A DNA stretch of 64,000 bases. Origin: Fischerella sp. JS2. GTDB lineage: Bacteria > Cyanobacteriota > Cyanobacteriia > Cyanobacteriales > Nostocaceae. This document shows, one piece after another, positions 25,994-34,571 of this stretch; within the stretch, counting starts at the first letter, position 1; every line of letters begins with the position of its first letter. The notes below the pieces were generated by a model that saw nothing but the letters and a program-made list of their open reading frames with translations, had not been told where the DNA came from and ran no database searches. The DNA is taken from NCBI RefSeq assembly GCF_032393985.1, contig NZ_CP135918.1, positions 1,426,001-1,490,000 on the forward strand. The letters are read 5' to 3'. A program made the translations under genes and the position numbers.

Positions 25994-27193
25994 ATGACTA
26001 AAATTTTAGTAATTGAAGATGAAAATGCAGTTCGTGAAAATCTTGTTGAATTACTGGAAGCAGAAGATTTTGAAACTATTGATGCTGCTAACGGTAAATT
26101 AGGGATAAATTTAGCTCTAACTGAAGTTCCTGATCTGATTTTGTGCGATTTGATGATGCCAGAACTTGATGGTTACGGTGTATTAACCACTTTACGGCAA
26201 GAACCGCTAACTGCAACGATTCCGTTTATTTTTCTGACTGCAAAAGCAACTAAAGCTGACTTTCGTCAAGGCATGGAATTGGGTGCGGATGACTATCTCA
26301 CAAAACCATTTACTCGTGCTGAATTATTGAGTGCAATTGATGGGCGTTTACAAAAACAAGCTACTTTAAAACAATATTTTTCTACTAGTCCACAACTCAA
26401 AGCTTTTAATTCAGAAATGTTGGTTGTCAAAAATATTTTACACGGTGCGATCAATCAAGGACACTTTCGACAATTTTTTGTTGAGTATCAACCACAAGTA
26501 GATATTCATTCTGGAAAAATCATTGCCGCAGAAGCTTTACTTAGATGGCAAAGTCCAGAATTAGGAAGAGTCGCTGCTTCTGAATTGATTCCTTTAGCAG
26601 AGTCTACAGGGTTAATAATTCCTATTGGTGAATGGGTTTTAGAAAGTGTTTGCCAACAAAATCAAACTTGGCAAAATACTGGTTATTCTCCCTTGTGTAT
26701 AGCTGTTAATTTTTCAGCACGTCAATTTACTCAACCTGATTTGATTAAAAAAATTATTCAATTTTTAACCGCTAATAATTTGGAACCACATTACTTAGAA
26801 TTAGAACTTACAGAAAGCTTAATTATGCAAGATATTAATACCGCGATCGCTACAATGAATGAATTGCGTTCCTTGGGTGTAAAAATAGCTGTTGATGATT
26901 TTGGTACAGGCTACTCTTCTTTAATGTATCTCAAAAAATTACCTATCAATAAGTTAAAAATTGATCGTTACTTTATTCATAATGTTGTCAACGACCCACA
27001 AAAAGCAGCTATTACAACAGCATTGATTCAAATGGGTCATAATCTCAATCTTCAGGTGATTGCTGAAGGAGTAGAAACTGAATTAGACTTAGAGTTTTTA
27101 CGGCATCATAACTGTGATGCTATGCAAGGTTTTTTGTTTAGTCGTCCTGTTGCAGCATCTGAATTTCAAAAGTTTTTAAGTAGGTCAGCTTAA
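25994..27193 (+). CDS. Response regulator with EAL domain, c-di-GMP phosphodiesterase
   Basis: 399 residues: receiver domain (1-120) with phosphoacceptor Asp52 in 'LILCDLMMPELDGYG' and the conserved Lys in 'DDYLTKPF'. An EAL domain (145-395) follows with 'AEALLRWQSPELG', 'IAVNFSARQF', 'LELELTESLIM', 'AVDDFGTGYSSLMYL', 'LKIDRYFIHN', 'IAEGVET' and 'AMQGFLFSRPV'. All metal-binding and catalytic positions of active EAL enzymes are visible, so it should hydrolyse c-di-GMP to pGpG. No GGDEF domain is present. Location next to the LOV/CBS kinase suggests phosphorylation by it. c-di-GMP typically governs sessile/motile behaviour in cyanobacteria. Confidence 0.93.
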   Translation: MTKILVIEDENAVRENLVELLEAEDFETIDAANGKLGINLALTEVPDLILCDLMMPELDGYGVLTTLRQEPLTATIPFIFLTAKATKADFRQGMELGADDYLTKPFTRAELLSAIDGRLQKQATLKQYFSTSPQLKAFNSEMLVVKNILHGAINQGHFRQFFVEYQPQVDIHSGKIIAAEALLRWQSPELGRVAASELIPLAESTGLIIPIGEWVLESVCQQNQTWQNTGYSPLCIAVNFSARQFTQPDLIKKIIQFLTANNLEPHYLELELTESLIMQDINTAIATMNELRSLGVKIAVDDFGTGYSSLMYLKKLPINKLKIDRYFIHNVVNDPQKAAITTALIQMGHNLNLQVIAEGVETELDLEFLRHHNCDAMQGFLFSRPVAASEFQKFLSRSA

Positions 27194-27698
27194 ATAAAGC
27201 AAACTAGTTAGGGTTGTGACTTGTCCTTTGTCATTTGTCTTTTGTAACAACTAGTAATTATTCATCAATGACTAATGACTAATAACCAATAACTCATGAC
27301 TTAAAAAGTATTGCTTTTACACCTATTTGCCCTTACTCATAAGTAAAAGCTTACAGCATTGCTAATCAGTTTGATTGATTTGACAATGCTATAAGCTTCA
27401 TGGGTATGTTCATTTGGCTGACTTAATTTCATTATGAACAATCAACGTTTGAAATCATGTTGATTTTTGAGTTTAACTTATGTATATATTGCATAAATTT
27501 TATGCAAAAATGTAATTATTTGCAAAATTTATTTGATACACAATAAAAATCAAGTTATTTGATAGCTATTTCCATAAAATCAATATATAAATGAATTATA
27601 GATATTTTCAACACTATTTCTTGTTTAGTACAATCACTTACGTATTTGCATTAATAAATACATAAATATCATGAATAGTAAGTTTATATAGTAAAACA
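27194..27698. other. 505-bp AT-rich region before the NACHT gene
   Basis: Very AT-rich, with a long hairpin at 27347-27398 (separate entry). Several TATAAT-like hexamers precede 27699, including the run around 27530-27680, but none can be singled out. No gene was seen. Confidence 0.5.
27347..27398. promoter_or_regulatory. Long hairpin, 15-bp arms, between EAL and NACHT genes
   Basis: AAGCTTACAGCATTG (27347-27361) pairs with CAATGCTATAAGCTT (27384-27398) with one mismatch and a 22-nt loop. There is no T run, so simple termination is uncertain. It is not a repeat seen elsewhere in the window. It may be part of a small RNA, a processing site or a protein-binding dyad. Confidence 0.5.
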
Positions 27699-30014
27699 AT
27701 GGCAAAGCGATCGCTGCAAGCATCAGCTGAGGGGATGAGAAAAGCCAAACAAGCTTTTCGACGTAAAGGTTGGACTCAGGAATATCTAGCTGGTGAAGTA
27801 GGTTTAGAAACTCGTCAGCCGATTTGGAAATTCTTTACTGGTAAAGCTATTGATCGTCAAGTTTTTCATGAAATTTGCTTAGTCTTGGGATTAAATCCAG
27901 AAGAAATTGCTCAACAGCCCCCTGATGAATCAATTTCTTGGGAAACAATCTCAGAAAATACTTCAGATATTGATGCTTTAGTACAAAAAGCACGCTTTGC
28001 CAATTACGAAAAAATTCAAGCCCAGTGTGGAACTCTACATCTTTTGGATATTGCTCGACCTATTGTTTTAGATAATCTTTATGTAGAAGTCAATATATTT
28101 GAGGAAATCACCAGTAAAAGATGGTTGGAAATTACTGACTTACAAAGGCTAGATTCTAATAATTTTGATCGTTTTAATTTAGATAAGTTTAATCAGCAAC
28201 GAATTCCTGGTTTAGAAGCAGTTGCCAAATACTCTAAATTAATGGTATTTGGCAAAACAGGCTCTGGTAAAACCACATTTTTACAATCGCTTGCAGTTCT
28301 TTGTAATCAGGGAAAGTTTAAATCAGATTGTCTACCCATTTTTGTTAGCCTCAAAAGCTTAGCTGAAAATATTAGCGATAATAAACAAATTAGTTTATTA
28401 CAATATATTTATCAGGAATTTAATGATCAGGGTATTTCCATCTCAGAAATTTCCACCATATTTGCTCACGGAAAAGCATTAATATTACTAGACAGCCTAG
28501 ATGAATTAAATGAAGAAGAAAGCAATATAATTATTAGAGAAATTCATAATCTTTCTGAAAAATTTTATAAAAATATAGTAATTATTACTTGTCGCCTTGC
28601 TGCTCAGCAATATCAGTTTAATGGTTTTACTGAAATTGAAATAGCTGATTTTTGTAAATCGCAAATTGTAACATTTGCAGATAAATGGTTTGTAGCTGTG
28701 GCAAAAAACTCTCTTTGGGAGGGAAAAGCAAAGGCTGCTGAGTTTATAAAAAAATTAGAATTGCCAGAAAATCAGCAAATTTTAGAGTTAGCAACAACAC
28801 CACTTTTACTAAATCTTACTTGCTTAGTATTTCAATTTTTAGGTGACTTCCCAGCTTTACGCTCAGAACTTTATAAGCAAGCATTAGAATTGTTGTTAGT
28901 GCATTGGGATGAAGCCAGAAGAATCAAAAGAGATGAATTTTTTCGCAATTTATCGTTGCTACATAAAATTAAATTACTTTGTCGTTTAGCAGCCACTACA
29001 TTTACTCAAGGAGATTACTTTTTTCCAGCAACTAAAATCCAATCACTCATAACCGAATATCTGCGTCAGCTTCCCCATGCATCTACAGATTCAGAGGCGT
29101 TGCAACTTGATAGCAGTGCTGCATTAAAAGCTATTGAGGCACAACACGGTTTGTTGCTAGAACAAGGACGAGGTATTTATTCTTTTTCGCATTTAACATT
29201 TCAAGAATATCTAACTGCTAGAGAAATTGTTGCTGCTGGAAATTCCCAAACTCTGCAAAATTTTGTTACTCATATTGGAGAAAAACGTTGGCGAGAAGTT
29301 TTTTTGCTAGCTGCGGGAATGATGCAGCCTGGAGATGAATTATTGTTATTAATGAAACAACAAATTGATAATTTAGTGACTTCAAATCAAAAATTGCAGA
29401 AATTTCTGAAATGGTTAGATGAAAAAACTTCCATAATCAATGCATCTTATTATCCAGCTAGTATGCGCGCTTTTTATTTTACTCTTGCTCTTCCCCCAGA
29501 TTATCCTCTTGCTTACAATCAAAATTTGGCTTTGTCTTTAGATAGTAGATTAGCAGGAAATTTAGCTATTGATTTAGCTTTAGATCTGGCATTAATCCAT
29601 GCCCTAGCTGTGAGTTTGAGGATAACTACTAATATTTTCTGTCAACGCTTATCTGCGATCGCACTTGCTCTTAACTTACAACACCTACTACAGAAGCGTC
29701 CTCTTCTCCAACAATCACTACAAAATCTACACGATGAACTGCCGACAACCCAACAAAGTAGACATGCTTTAAAAAGTTGGTGGCAGGAAAAGGGAGAAAC
29801 ATGGACTAGTAAATTACGAAATCTAATTATTAGCGATCGCCAAATAGGACATGATTGGCAGTTTAATGAAAATGAATTACAAATATTACAGCAGTATTGG
29901 AATGCTAACAAAGTTTTAATAGATTGTCTAAATCATGCTGGTAATGTTAGTTTGACAACAGTCAAATCAATAGAAAAAAATTTGTTTTTAATTGATAGAC
30001 ATCATTCATTCTGA
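27699..30014 (+). CDS. NACHT-domain NTPase (bacterial NLR-like), candidate immune protein
   Basis: 771 residues. An N-terminal HTH-like module (10-68: 'RRKGWTQEYLAGEVGLETR') precedes a NACHT STAND NTPase. Walker A is 'VFGKTGSGKTTFLQ' (about 183-196), Walker B 'ALILLDSLDELNEEE' (about 261-275), then 'VIITCRLAAQQYQF' and 'FSHLTFQEYLTAREI'. The C-terminus (about 690-771) has 'LISDRQIGHDWQFNE', 'LQQYWNANKVLIDCLNHAG' and 'VSLTTVKSIEKNL', the helical ending typical of cyanobacterial NACHT proteins and of bNACHT/SNaCT-type defence proteins. No nuclease or TIR effector is visible, so the HTH-like module or the C-terminus may be the effector or sensor. Defence function is inferred, not shown. Confidence 0.85.
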   Translation: MAKRSLQASAEGMRKAKQAFRRKGWTQEYLAGEVGLETRQPIWKFFTGKAIDRQVFHEICLVLGLNPEEIAQQPPDESISWETISENTSDIDALVQKARFANYEKIQAQCGTLHLLDIARPIVLDNLYVEVNIFEEITSKRWLEITDLQRLDSNNFDRFNLDKFNQQRIPGLEAVAKYSKLMVFGKTGSGKTTFLQSLAVLCNQGKFKSDCLPIFVSLKSLAENISDNKQISLLQYIYQEFNDQGISISEISTIFAHGKALILLDSLDELNEEESNIIIREIHNLSEKFYKNIVIITCRLAAQQYQFNGFTEIEIADFCKSQIVTFADKWFVAVAKNSLWEGKAKAAEFIKKLELPENQQILELATTPLLLNLTCLVFQFLGDFPALRSELYKQALELLLVHWDEARRIKRDEFFRNLSLLHKIKLLCRLAATTFTQGDYFFPATKIQSLITEYLRQLPHASTDSEALQLDSSAALKAIEAQHGLLLEQGRGIYSFSHLTFQEYLTAREIVAAGNSQTLQNFVTHIGEKRWREVFLLAAGMMQPGDELLLLMKQQIDNLVTSNQKLQKFLKWLDEKTSIINASYYPASMRAFYFTLALPPDYPLAYNQNLALSLDSRLAGNLAIDLALDLALIHALAVSLRITTNIFCQRLSAIALALNLQHLLQKRPLLQQSLQNLHDELPTTQQSRHALKSWWQEKGETWTSKLRNLIISDRQIGHDWQFNENELQILQQYWNANKVLIDCLNHAGNVSLTTVKSIEKNLFLIDRHHSF

Positions 30015-30221
30015 GGCGTTTGTTTTCAAATCTTGCACCTAACCCTAGCGATTTCTAGTCGCCTGGGGCTTCGTTCGAGGATAGCCTTAGTAGTGAACAA
30101 TAAATCTTCTCAGTATATCTACTAGTATTAGTAACTTTTATAACTTAATTTTAAAAAATTTCCTGTACCAAAGCAATTTTGCTTGTCAAAAGTAATATTG
30201 GTACTAGTAAAGAGTAATACA

Positions 30222-32099
30222 ATGAGTAACATTGGTTTGCTGGTAATAGGAGTGCTAGCAACAGGACAGTCATCTCCAGCAACATTGCCGCAAGATTTGC
30301 AGGAAAAGCCAGATAATTTATTGCTAGAGGTAAATTCAGATCAGACTAACTCATGTGTTCTTGTAGCAGAAATTACACCTCCGGAATTAATTTTGCAGGA
30401 GCAAAATATTAAAAATGTTCCTAGTGAATCTATAAAATGCAAGTATAAAGAAAAACTTTTAAATCAATCTAAAATCAAATCTTACAACTCCTCTATGATT
30501 GCATTACAGCCAGAGGAAGAGAAGCAACAAAAATCTATAAATCAACAAGTTGTCAAAATAGGAGAAGAAAATACTTCCTCAGACTTAAATAATCAAATGT
30601 CTAAAGTGACATCAGTGTCACAACTTGATGATGTGCAACCACAAGACTGGGCTTCTAGTGCTTTACAATCTCTAGTGGAACGGTATGACTGTATTGCCGG
30701 ATACCCCGATAGTAATTTTTTAGGGAACCGTGCCATTAATCGTTACGAATTTGCGGCTGGTGTAGCAGTTTGTCTAGAAAAAATCAACGAATTAATTGCT
30801 AACAATAAAAATAATACTGTTACGGAAGAAGATTTAATCATATTGCAAAGGTTGCAAACAGAATTTCAGGTACAATTACAGGAACTACAGGGACGTGTAG
30901 CAAATTTAGAAGCCCAAACTGAGGAATTACAAACAAATCAATTTTCGCCAACAACTAAACTAGTTGGTCAAGCAATTTTTAGTTTACAGGGAACTAATGA
31001 GACGGATGTAGATTTGTTTCCTAGAGATGGAAAACCGGAACGCCAAGCCGAAACAAATTTAAACTTCGCCAATAGCGCCCAAATAACACTAGCTACTTCT
31101 TTTTTAGGAAATGATTTACTGTTAACTAGCTTAGCTTCTGGCAATTTGAATTCTTCTGCGCCGTATGTGTATACCAATATGGGACGGTTGGGTTTTGAAT
31201 CCGACACAAACAATAATGATTTAGTCATCAATGAGTTATCTTATCGATTTCCCATCTCTGATCAAGTCGGAATTGTTGTAGGGACAGCAGGGGTGAATCC
31301 TGTGAACACCTTTCGCGGTATTAACCCCCTAGAAGGTGCTGGCGAAGGAGCAATTTCTTTATTTGGTCAGCGTAACCCAATTTTGGCAACTGGCAATAGT
31401 ACTGGTGGTGTGGGGTTTGATTGGCAGATTAGTGATCGCATCAGTTTACAAGGTATCTATAGTGCAGAAATTCCTAGTTTTCCTAATGATACAAACTTGG
31501 GGGGCATATTTGGGGGCAGATATACCACAGGCGCGCAATTGACATTAGTACCTACCGATAATATTGATGTCGGTGTACATTATCTTTTCTCTCACAGTCC
31601 CGATGGCTTACTAGGAAATGGTATTGGTGATGCTCAACTCATTTCCCCTTTCGCACCGCCTACAGCCTTTAATACTCATGCTGTTGGTGCTACTGTTACA
31701 TGGCGGATCAATCCCAATTTGCAATTCGGGGCTTGGGGTGGTTGGACTCACTCAGATCCAGTGAAACTTTCTGGAAGTGTGGAAACCACAAATTGGGCTG
31801 TGTTTGCAGCTTTTCCTAACTTGGGGCGTCCTGGCAATTTGGGAGGAATTCTATTTGGACAACCCCCTAAAATCACTTCTAGTACTTTACCAGAAGGCTA
31901 TAACTTTCCTAACTTTTCTGATGGAGGAACAGCTGGTGGACGTGACCATACATCTGTACACGCAGAAATGTTTTATCGTGCCCAGTTGAATAATAATGTA
32001 GCCCTAACTCCAGGTGTATTCTTCATTTTCAATCCTGATCACAACACTGCAAATGACCCCTTAATAGTAGGGTCTTTGAGAGCCACTTTCCGGTTTTAA
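30222..32099 (+). CDS. SLH-domain outer-membrane porin (OprB / iron-uptake porin type)
   Basis: 625 residues from the ATG at 30222. A signal-like start ('MSNIGLLVIGVLATGQSS') is followed by about 120 variable residues. Then comes one SLH domain ('VQPQDWASSALQSLVERYDC' ... 'AINRYEFAAGVAVCLE', about 140-195), which binds peptidoglycan-linked polymer. A coiled coil ('LQTEFQVQLQELQGRVANLEA') spans about 215-245, and an OprB-like beta barrel fills the rest and ends '...LRATFRF' with a terminal Phe. Such proteins are the major outer-membrane channels of cyanobacteria; some take up iron or other small solutes. An in-frame TTG at 30183 is a less likely start. Confidence 0.87.
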   Translation: MSNIGLLVIGVLATGQSSPATLPQDLQEKPDNLLLEVNSDQTNSCVLVAEITPPELILQEQNIKNVPSESIKCKYKEKLLNQSKIKSYNSSMIALQPEEEKQQKSINQQVVKIGEENTSSDLNNQMSKVTSVSQLDDVQPQDWASSALQSLVERYDCIAGYPDSNFLGNRAINRYEFAAGVAVCLEKINELIANNKNNTVTEEDLIILQRLQTEFQVQLQELQGRVANLEAQTEELQTNQFSPTTKLVGQAIFSLQGTNETDVDLFPRDGKPERQAETNLNFANSAQITLATSFLGNDLLLTSLASGNLNSSAPYVYTNMGRLGFESDTNNNDLVINELSYRFPISDQVGIVVGTAGVNPVNTFRGINPLEGAGEGAISLFGQRNPILATGNSTGGVGFDWQISDRISLQGIYSAEIPSFPNDTNLGGIFGGRYTTGAQLTLVPTDNIDVGVHYLFSHSPDGLLGNGIGDAQLISPFAPPTAFNTHAVGATVTWRINPNLQFGAWGGWTHSDPVKLSGSVETTNWAVFAAFPNLGRPGNLGGILFGQPPKITSSTLPEGYNFPNFSDGGTAGGRDHTSVHAEMFYRAQLNNNVALTPGVFFIFNPDHNTANDPLIVGSLRATFRF

Positions 32100-32232
32100 T
32101 TCTCTACTGGTGTAAATATAACTATAAAGTCTAGCTACCTACGTAACATAGCTAGATAAATCAAGCTTTTTGGTAATAGCCATAGTAAAATCACAGTATT
32201 TTTTTTGACTTTTTAATTAAAGGCAATCTCAA

Positions 32233-33357
32233 ATGCAAGTAAAAGTATCAGGCTTTGAAACACAACAAAAACCAATCAAAAATTACTGTAAATTGGGTTG
32301 TGGAATTTTTAGCAGCACTGGCTTAGCCGCAGTTTTAATTGGTTTAGGAACAGTCAGTGCCTCTGCTGAAATTACGCCCTTTCAAATTCAAAGTACTGGG
32401 ACTATTTCAGGTACTATCGAACTTCCTAGCTTTAATCCCAATTTCAATAACAGTGTGACTCGTGTAGATACTGACTCTACGGGAACTTATAACCGAAATA
32501 TAGGTTCAAACACTAATCCCAATTACGTTCTTGTTTACAAGTCAGATTATGTCAAGGTAGAAACACGTGCTGATGGAAGTTTACATTATTTTGTAGACTT
32601 TAAAGGAATTCCAGTTGTTTCATTCGACGGTATCCTCAATTCCCCAGTGTTATCTGATGGTGAACTGACGCCCTATACTTATCAAGGAAAATTACCAGGA
32701 ACTAAATATCAGGGCGTAGTTCAAGACGAATTTGGACTCACAAAAGCTTTTTACACAGGTATTGTTACCGATCCAACAACTGGACAGCAATATGAAGGTA
32801 CTTTTCAAGTCAGTGGACAAGGGCCAAGATATAGCGATCGCAACGGTGGCAAAAGTCCTACAGTCTTTGATTTCAAATCAGATCTTCCAGGAAAACCAAC
32901 CGTAACATCATACAAAATGACCAACAGCCCGTTGGTAAGATTGACGATCAATGTACCCGCGGATGCAAAACTAGTCACCCCACCCACTACAGGCGCTGGT
33001 AGTAGCACACCTCCAACTCCCCTAACCCTACCCCAACTCCTCCCACTCTCCCCACCTCCCCATCACCCCATCTCCCCACTTCCTCCACCTCCCCAACTCC
33101 CCCCACTTCCCCCACTTCCCCCACTCTCCCCATCTCCCCATCTCCCCATCTCCCCATCTTCCCACCTCCTCCACCTCCTCATCTCCCCCACTCCCACATC
33201 TGACATAGAATTTAGTAGCGGTAATTTCATTGCAGTCAATTCACCAGTTTTCAACTCCGCGTCCATGTGTGTGCAAGATTCTAAAAACTGCCGGACAAAA
33301 GTAAAATTGACACCCAAAAAAGCGATCGGTCCCCGCAGCCGAGTACTGCTACGTTAA
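32233..33357 (+). CDS. Secreted protein of unknown function with Pro-rich low-complexity insert
   Basis: 374 residues. A signal peptide (about 1-45, ending 'LGTVSASAEI') leads into a beta-rich domain (50-245: 'GTISGTIELPSFNPN', 'YVKVETRADGSLHYF', 'QYEGTFQVSGQGPRY'). Residues 253-320 are nearly pure Pro/Leu/Ser/His, encoded by CTCCCCATCT-type repeats (33010-33190). A short conserved-looking tail follows ('EFSSGNFIAVNSPVFNS', 'KKAIGPRSRVLLR'). The insert resembles the dispersed G/C-rich repeat at 8056-8120 read on the other strand, so it may be an inserted repeat that kept the frame. Function is not recognised. Confidence 0.7.
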   Translation: MQVKVSGFETQQKPIKNYCKLGCGIFSSTGLAAVLIGLGTVSASAEITPFQIQSTGTISGTIELPSFNPNFNNSVTRVDTDSTGTYNRNIGSNTNPNYVLVYKSDYVKVETRADGSLHYFVDFKGIPVVSFDGILNSPVLSDGELTPYTYQGKLPGTKYQGVVQDEFGLTKAFYTGIVTDPTTGQQYEGTFQVSGQGPRYSDRNGGKSPTVFDFKSDLPGKPTVTSYKMTNSPLVRLTINVPADAKLVTPPTTGAGSSTPPTPLTLPQLLPLSPPPHHPISPLPPPPQLPPLPPLPPLSPSPHLPISPSSHLLHLLISPTPTSDIEFSSGNFIAVNSPVFNSASMCVQDSKNCRTKVKLTPKKAIGPRSRVLLR

Positions 33358-33688
33358 TAATTCCTTTCTGGAAAACAACCCATCCGAAGTGAAATCTATA
33401 ACTATAGTCAGAAATGGAACAAAATCCCATTCTGCAAATTCTGTTCTGGGGTAGTAGCCTATTTTTTTGTTCTGGCTATACTAGAAGATTAATACACCTG
33501 TCTTCCCAGCAATACCAACGCAGAGTCAGTTTCTATGCACATAAACTTATTTTCTAAAGTTCTATGAAACCGATTTGCTAGCGTCAAGCAACAATCACAG
33601 TCAGATTTTCTTTGTTTGACGAATCAAACAACTGAGTTCACATCTAGAAAATACGTAATCACTCACACACACTTCTAAGGAAGCAACG
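33358..33688. other. 331-bp intergenic region, nothing recognised
   Basis: AT-rich spacer between the secreted protein gene and the DUF1361 gene. It contains TAGCCTATTTTTTTG (33456-33470), a possible termination tract without a clear stem. No gene seen. Confidence 0.4.
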
Positions 33689-34360
33689 ATGAAAGCGGAA
33701 CTGATTGAATTGATGGCTAGAGTTGTACAGGTCTTACAAATAAACATGCGTTGGATGACTTGGAATTTATTTTTGGCATTTATACCTTTAGCTTTGAGTG
33801 TTTGGCTGTTTCGCATCAAACGTGGGCGTTCTTGGGTTTGGTGGCTAGGATTTTTGGTCTTCTATGCTTTTTTACCAAATGCACCCTATTTATTAACTGA
33901 TATCATTCACCTCATTGATGATATCCGCACAATTCAATCTGTGTGGATGATTACCTTGGTGCTAATTCCCGTATATTTCCTAGTAATCATGGCTGGTTTT
34001 GAAGCCTATGTCATATCTTTAATAAATGTGGGATATTATCTGCACCGCATTGGCAAGAGTCAATGGATTATTTGGATGGAAATGATTACTCATGCCTTGT
34101 GTGCTGTTGGTATTTACTGGGGTCGATTCTTGCGTTTTAATAGTTGGGATTTTGTAACTCAACCCGATGCCTTATTGACTAGGGGAGTAGAAGAAATTTT
34201 GGGTAAGCAGCCCTTAGTAATCATTGCAATTACTTTTGCTATACTTGTTAGCTTACACTGGCTAATGAAACGAGTAACTTTAGGTTTTGTGAGTCAAAAA
34301 AGTAAAAGTATAGTTATTCAGCCGACAAGCATGAATACTAATAGCCATAATGCTAGTTAA
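33689..34360 (+). CDS. DUF1361 family membrane protein
   Basis: 223 residues with about six membrane spans. The sequence 'NMRWMTWNLFLAFIPLALS' followed by 'FLPNAPYLLTDIIHL' is the DUF1361 hallmark. 'GIYWGRFLRFNSWDFVTQP' matches the second conserved block. The family is widespread in bacteria with no assigned activity; the fixed D/H and R/N/W residues near membrane ends suggest an enzyme or transporter. ATG at 33689 preceded by AAGGAAG. Confidence 0.87.
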   Translation: MKAELIELMARVVQVLQINMRWMTWNLFLAFIPLALSVWLFRIKRGRSWVWWLGFLVFYAFLPNAPYLLTDIIHLIDDIRTIQSVWMITLVLIPVYFLVIMAGFEAYVISLINVGYYLHRIGKSQWIIWMEMITHALCAVGIYWGRFLRFNSWDFVTQPDALLTRGVEEILGKQPLVIIAITFAILVSLHWLMKRVTLGFVSQKSKSIVIQPTSMNTNSHNAS

Positions 34361-34571
34361 CTAACTCAATTTTGGATTCAGATAGTTATTCCAAATCAAA
34401 AACAACAAACAACAAATAACAAAACTTATTTCTGTACCTGCCTTTTTCTCCATCTTAAGAGAGGGTATAAGGTAGGTATTTTTTTATCAAAAGAAAGATG
34501 TAGTAATAATATAAATTAATTTCAATTAATTTAGATAGTTCATTTTCAATTGATAGATAGGAATTGAATAT

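Noticed and set aside
33063-33317. Minus-strand open frame through the Pro-rich region (Gly/Trp-rich)
   Set aside because: It is the antisense of a low-complexity tract in the 32233 gene and shows no coding features of its own.
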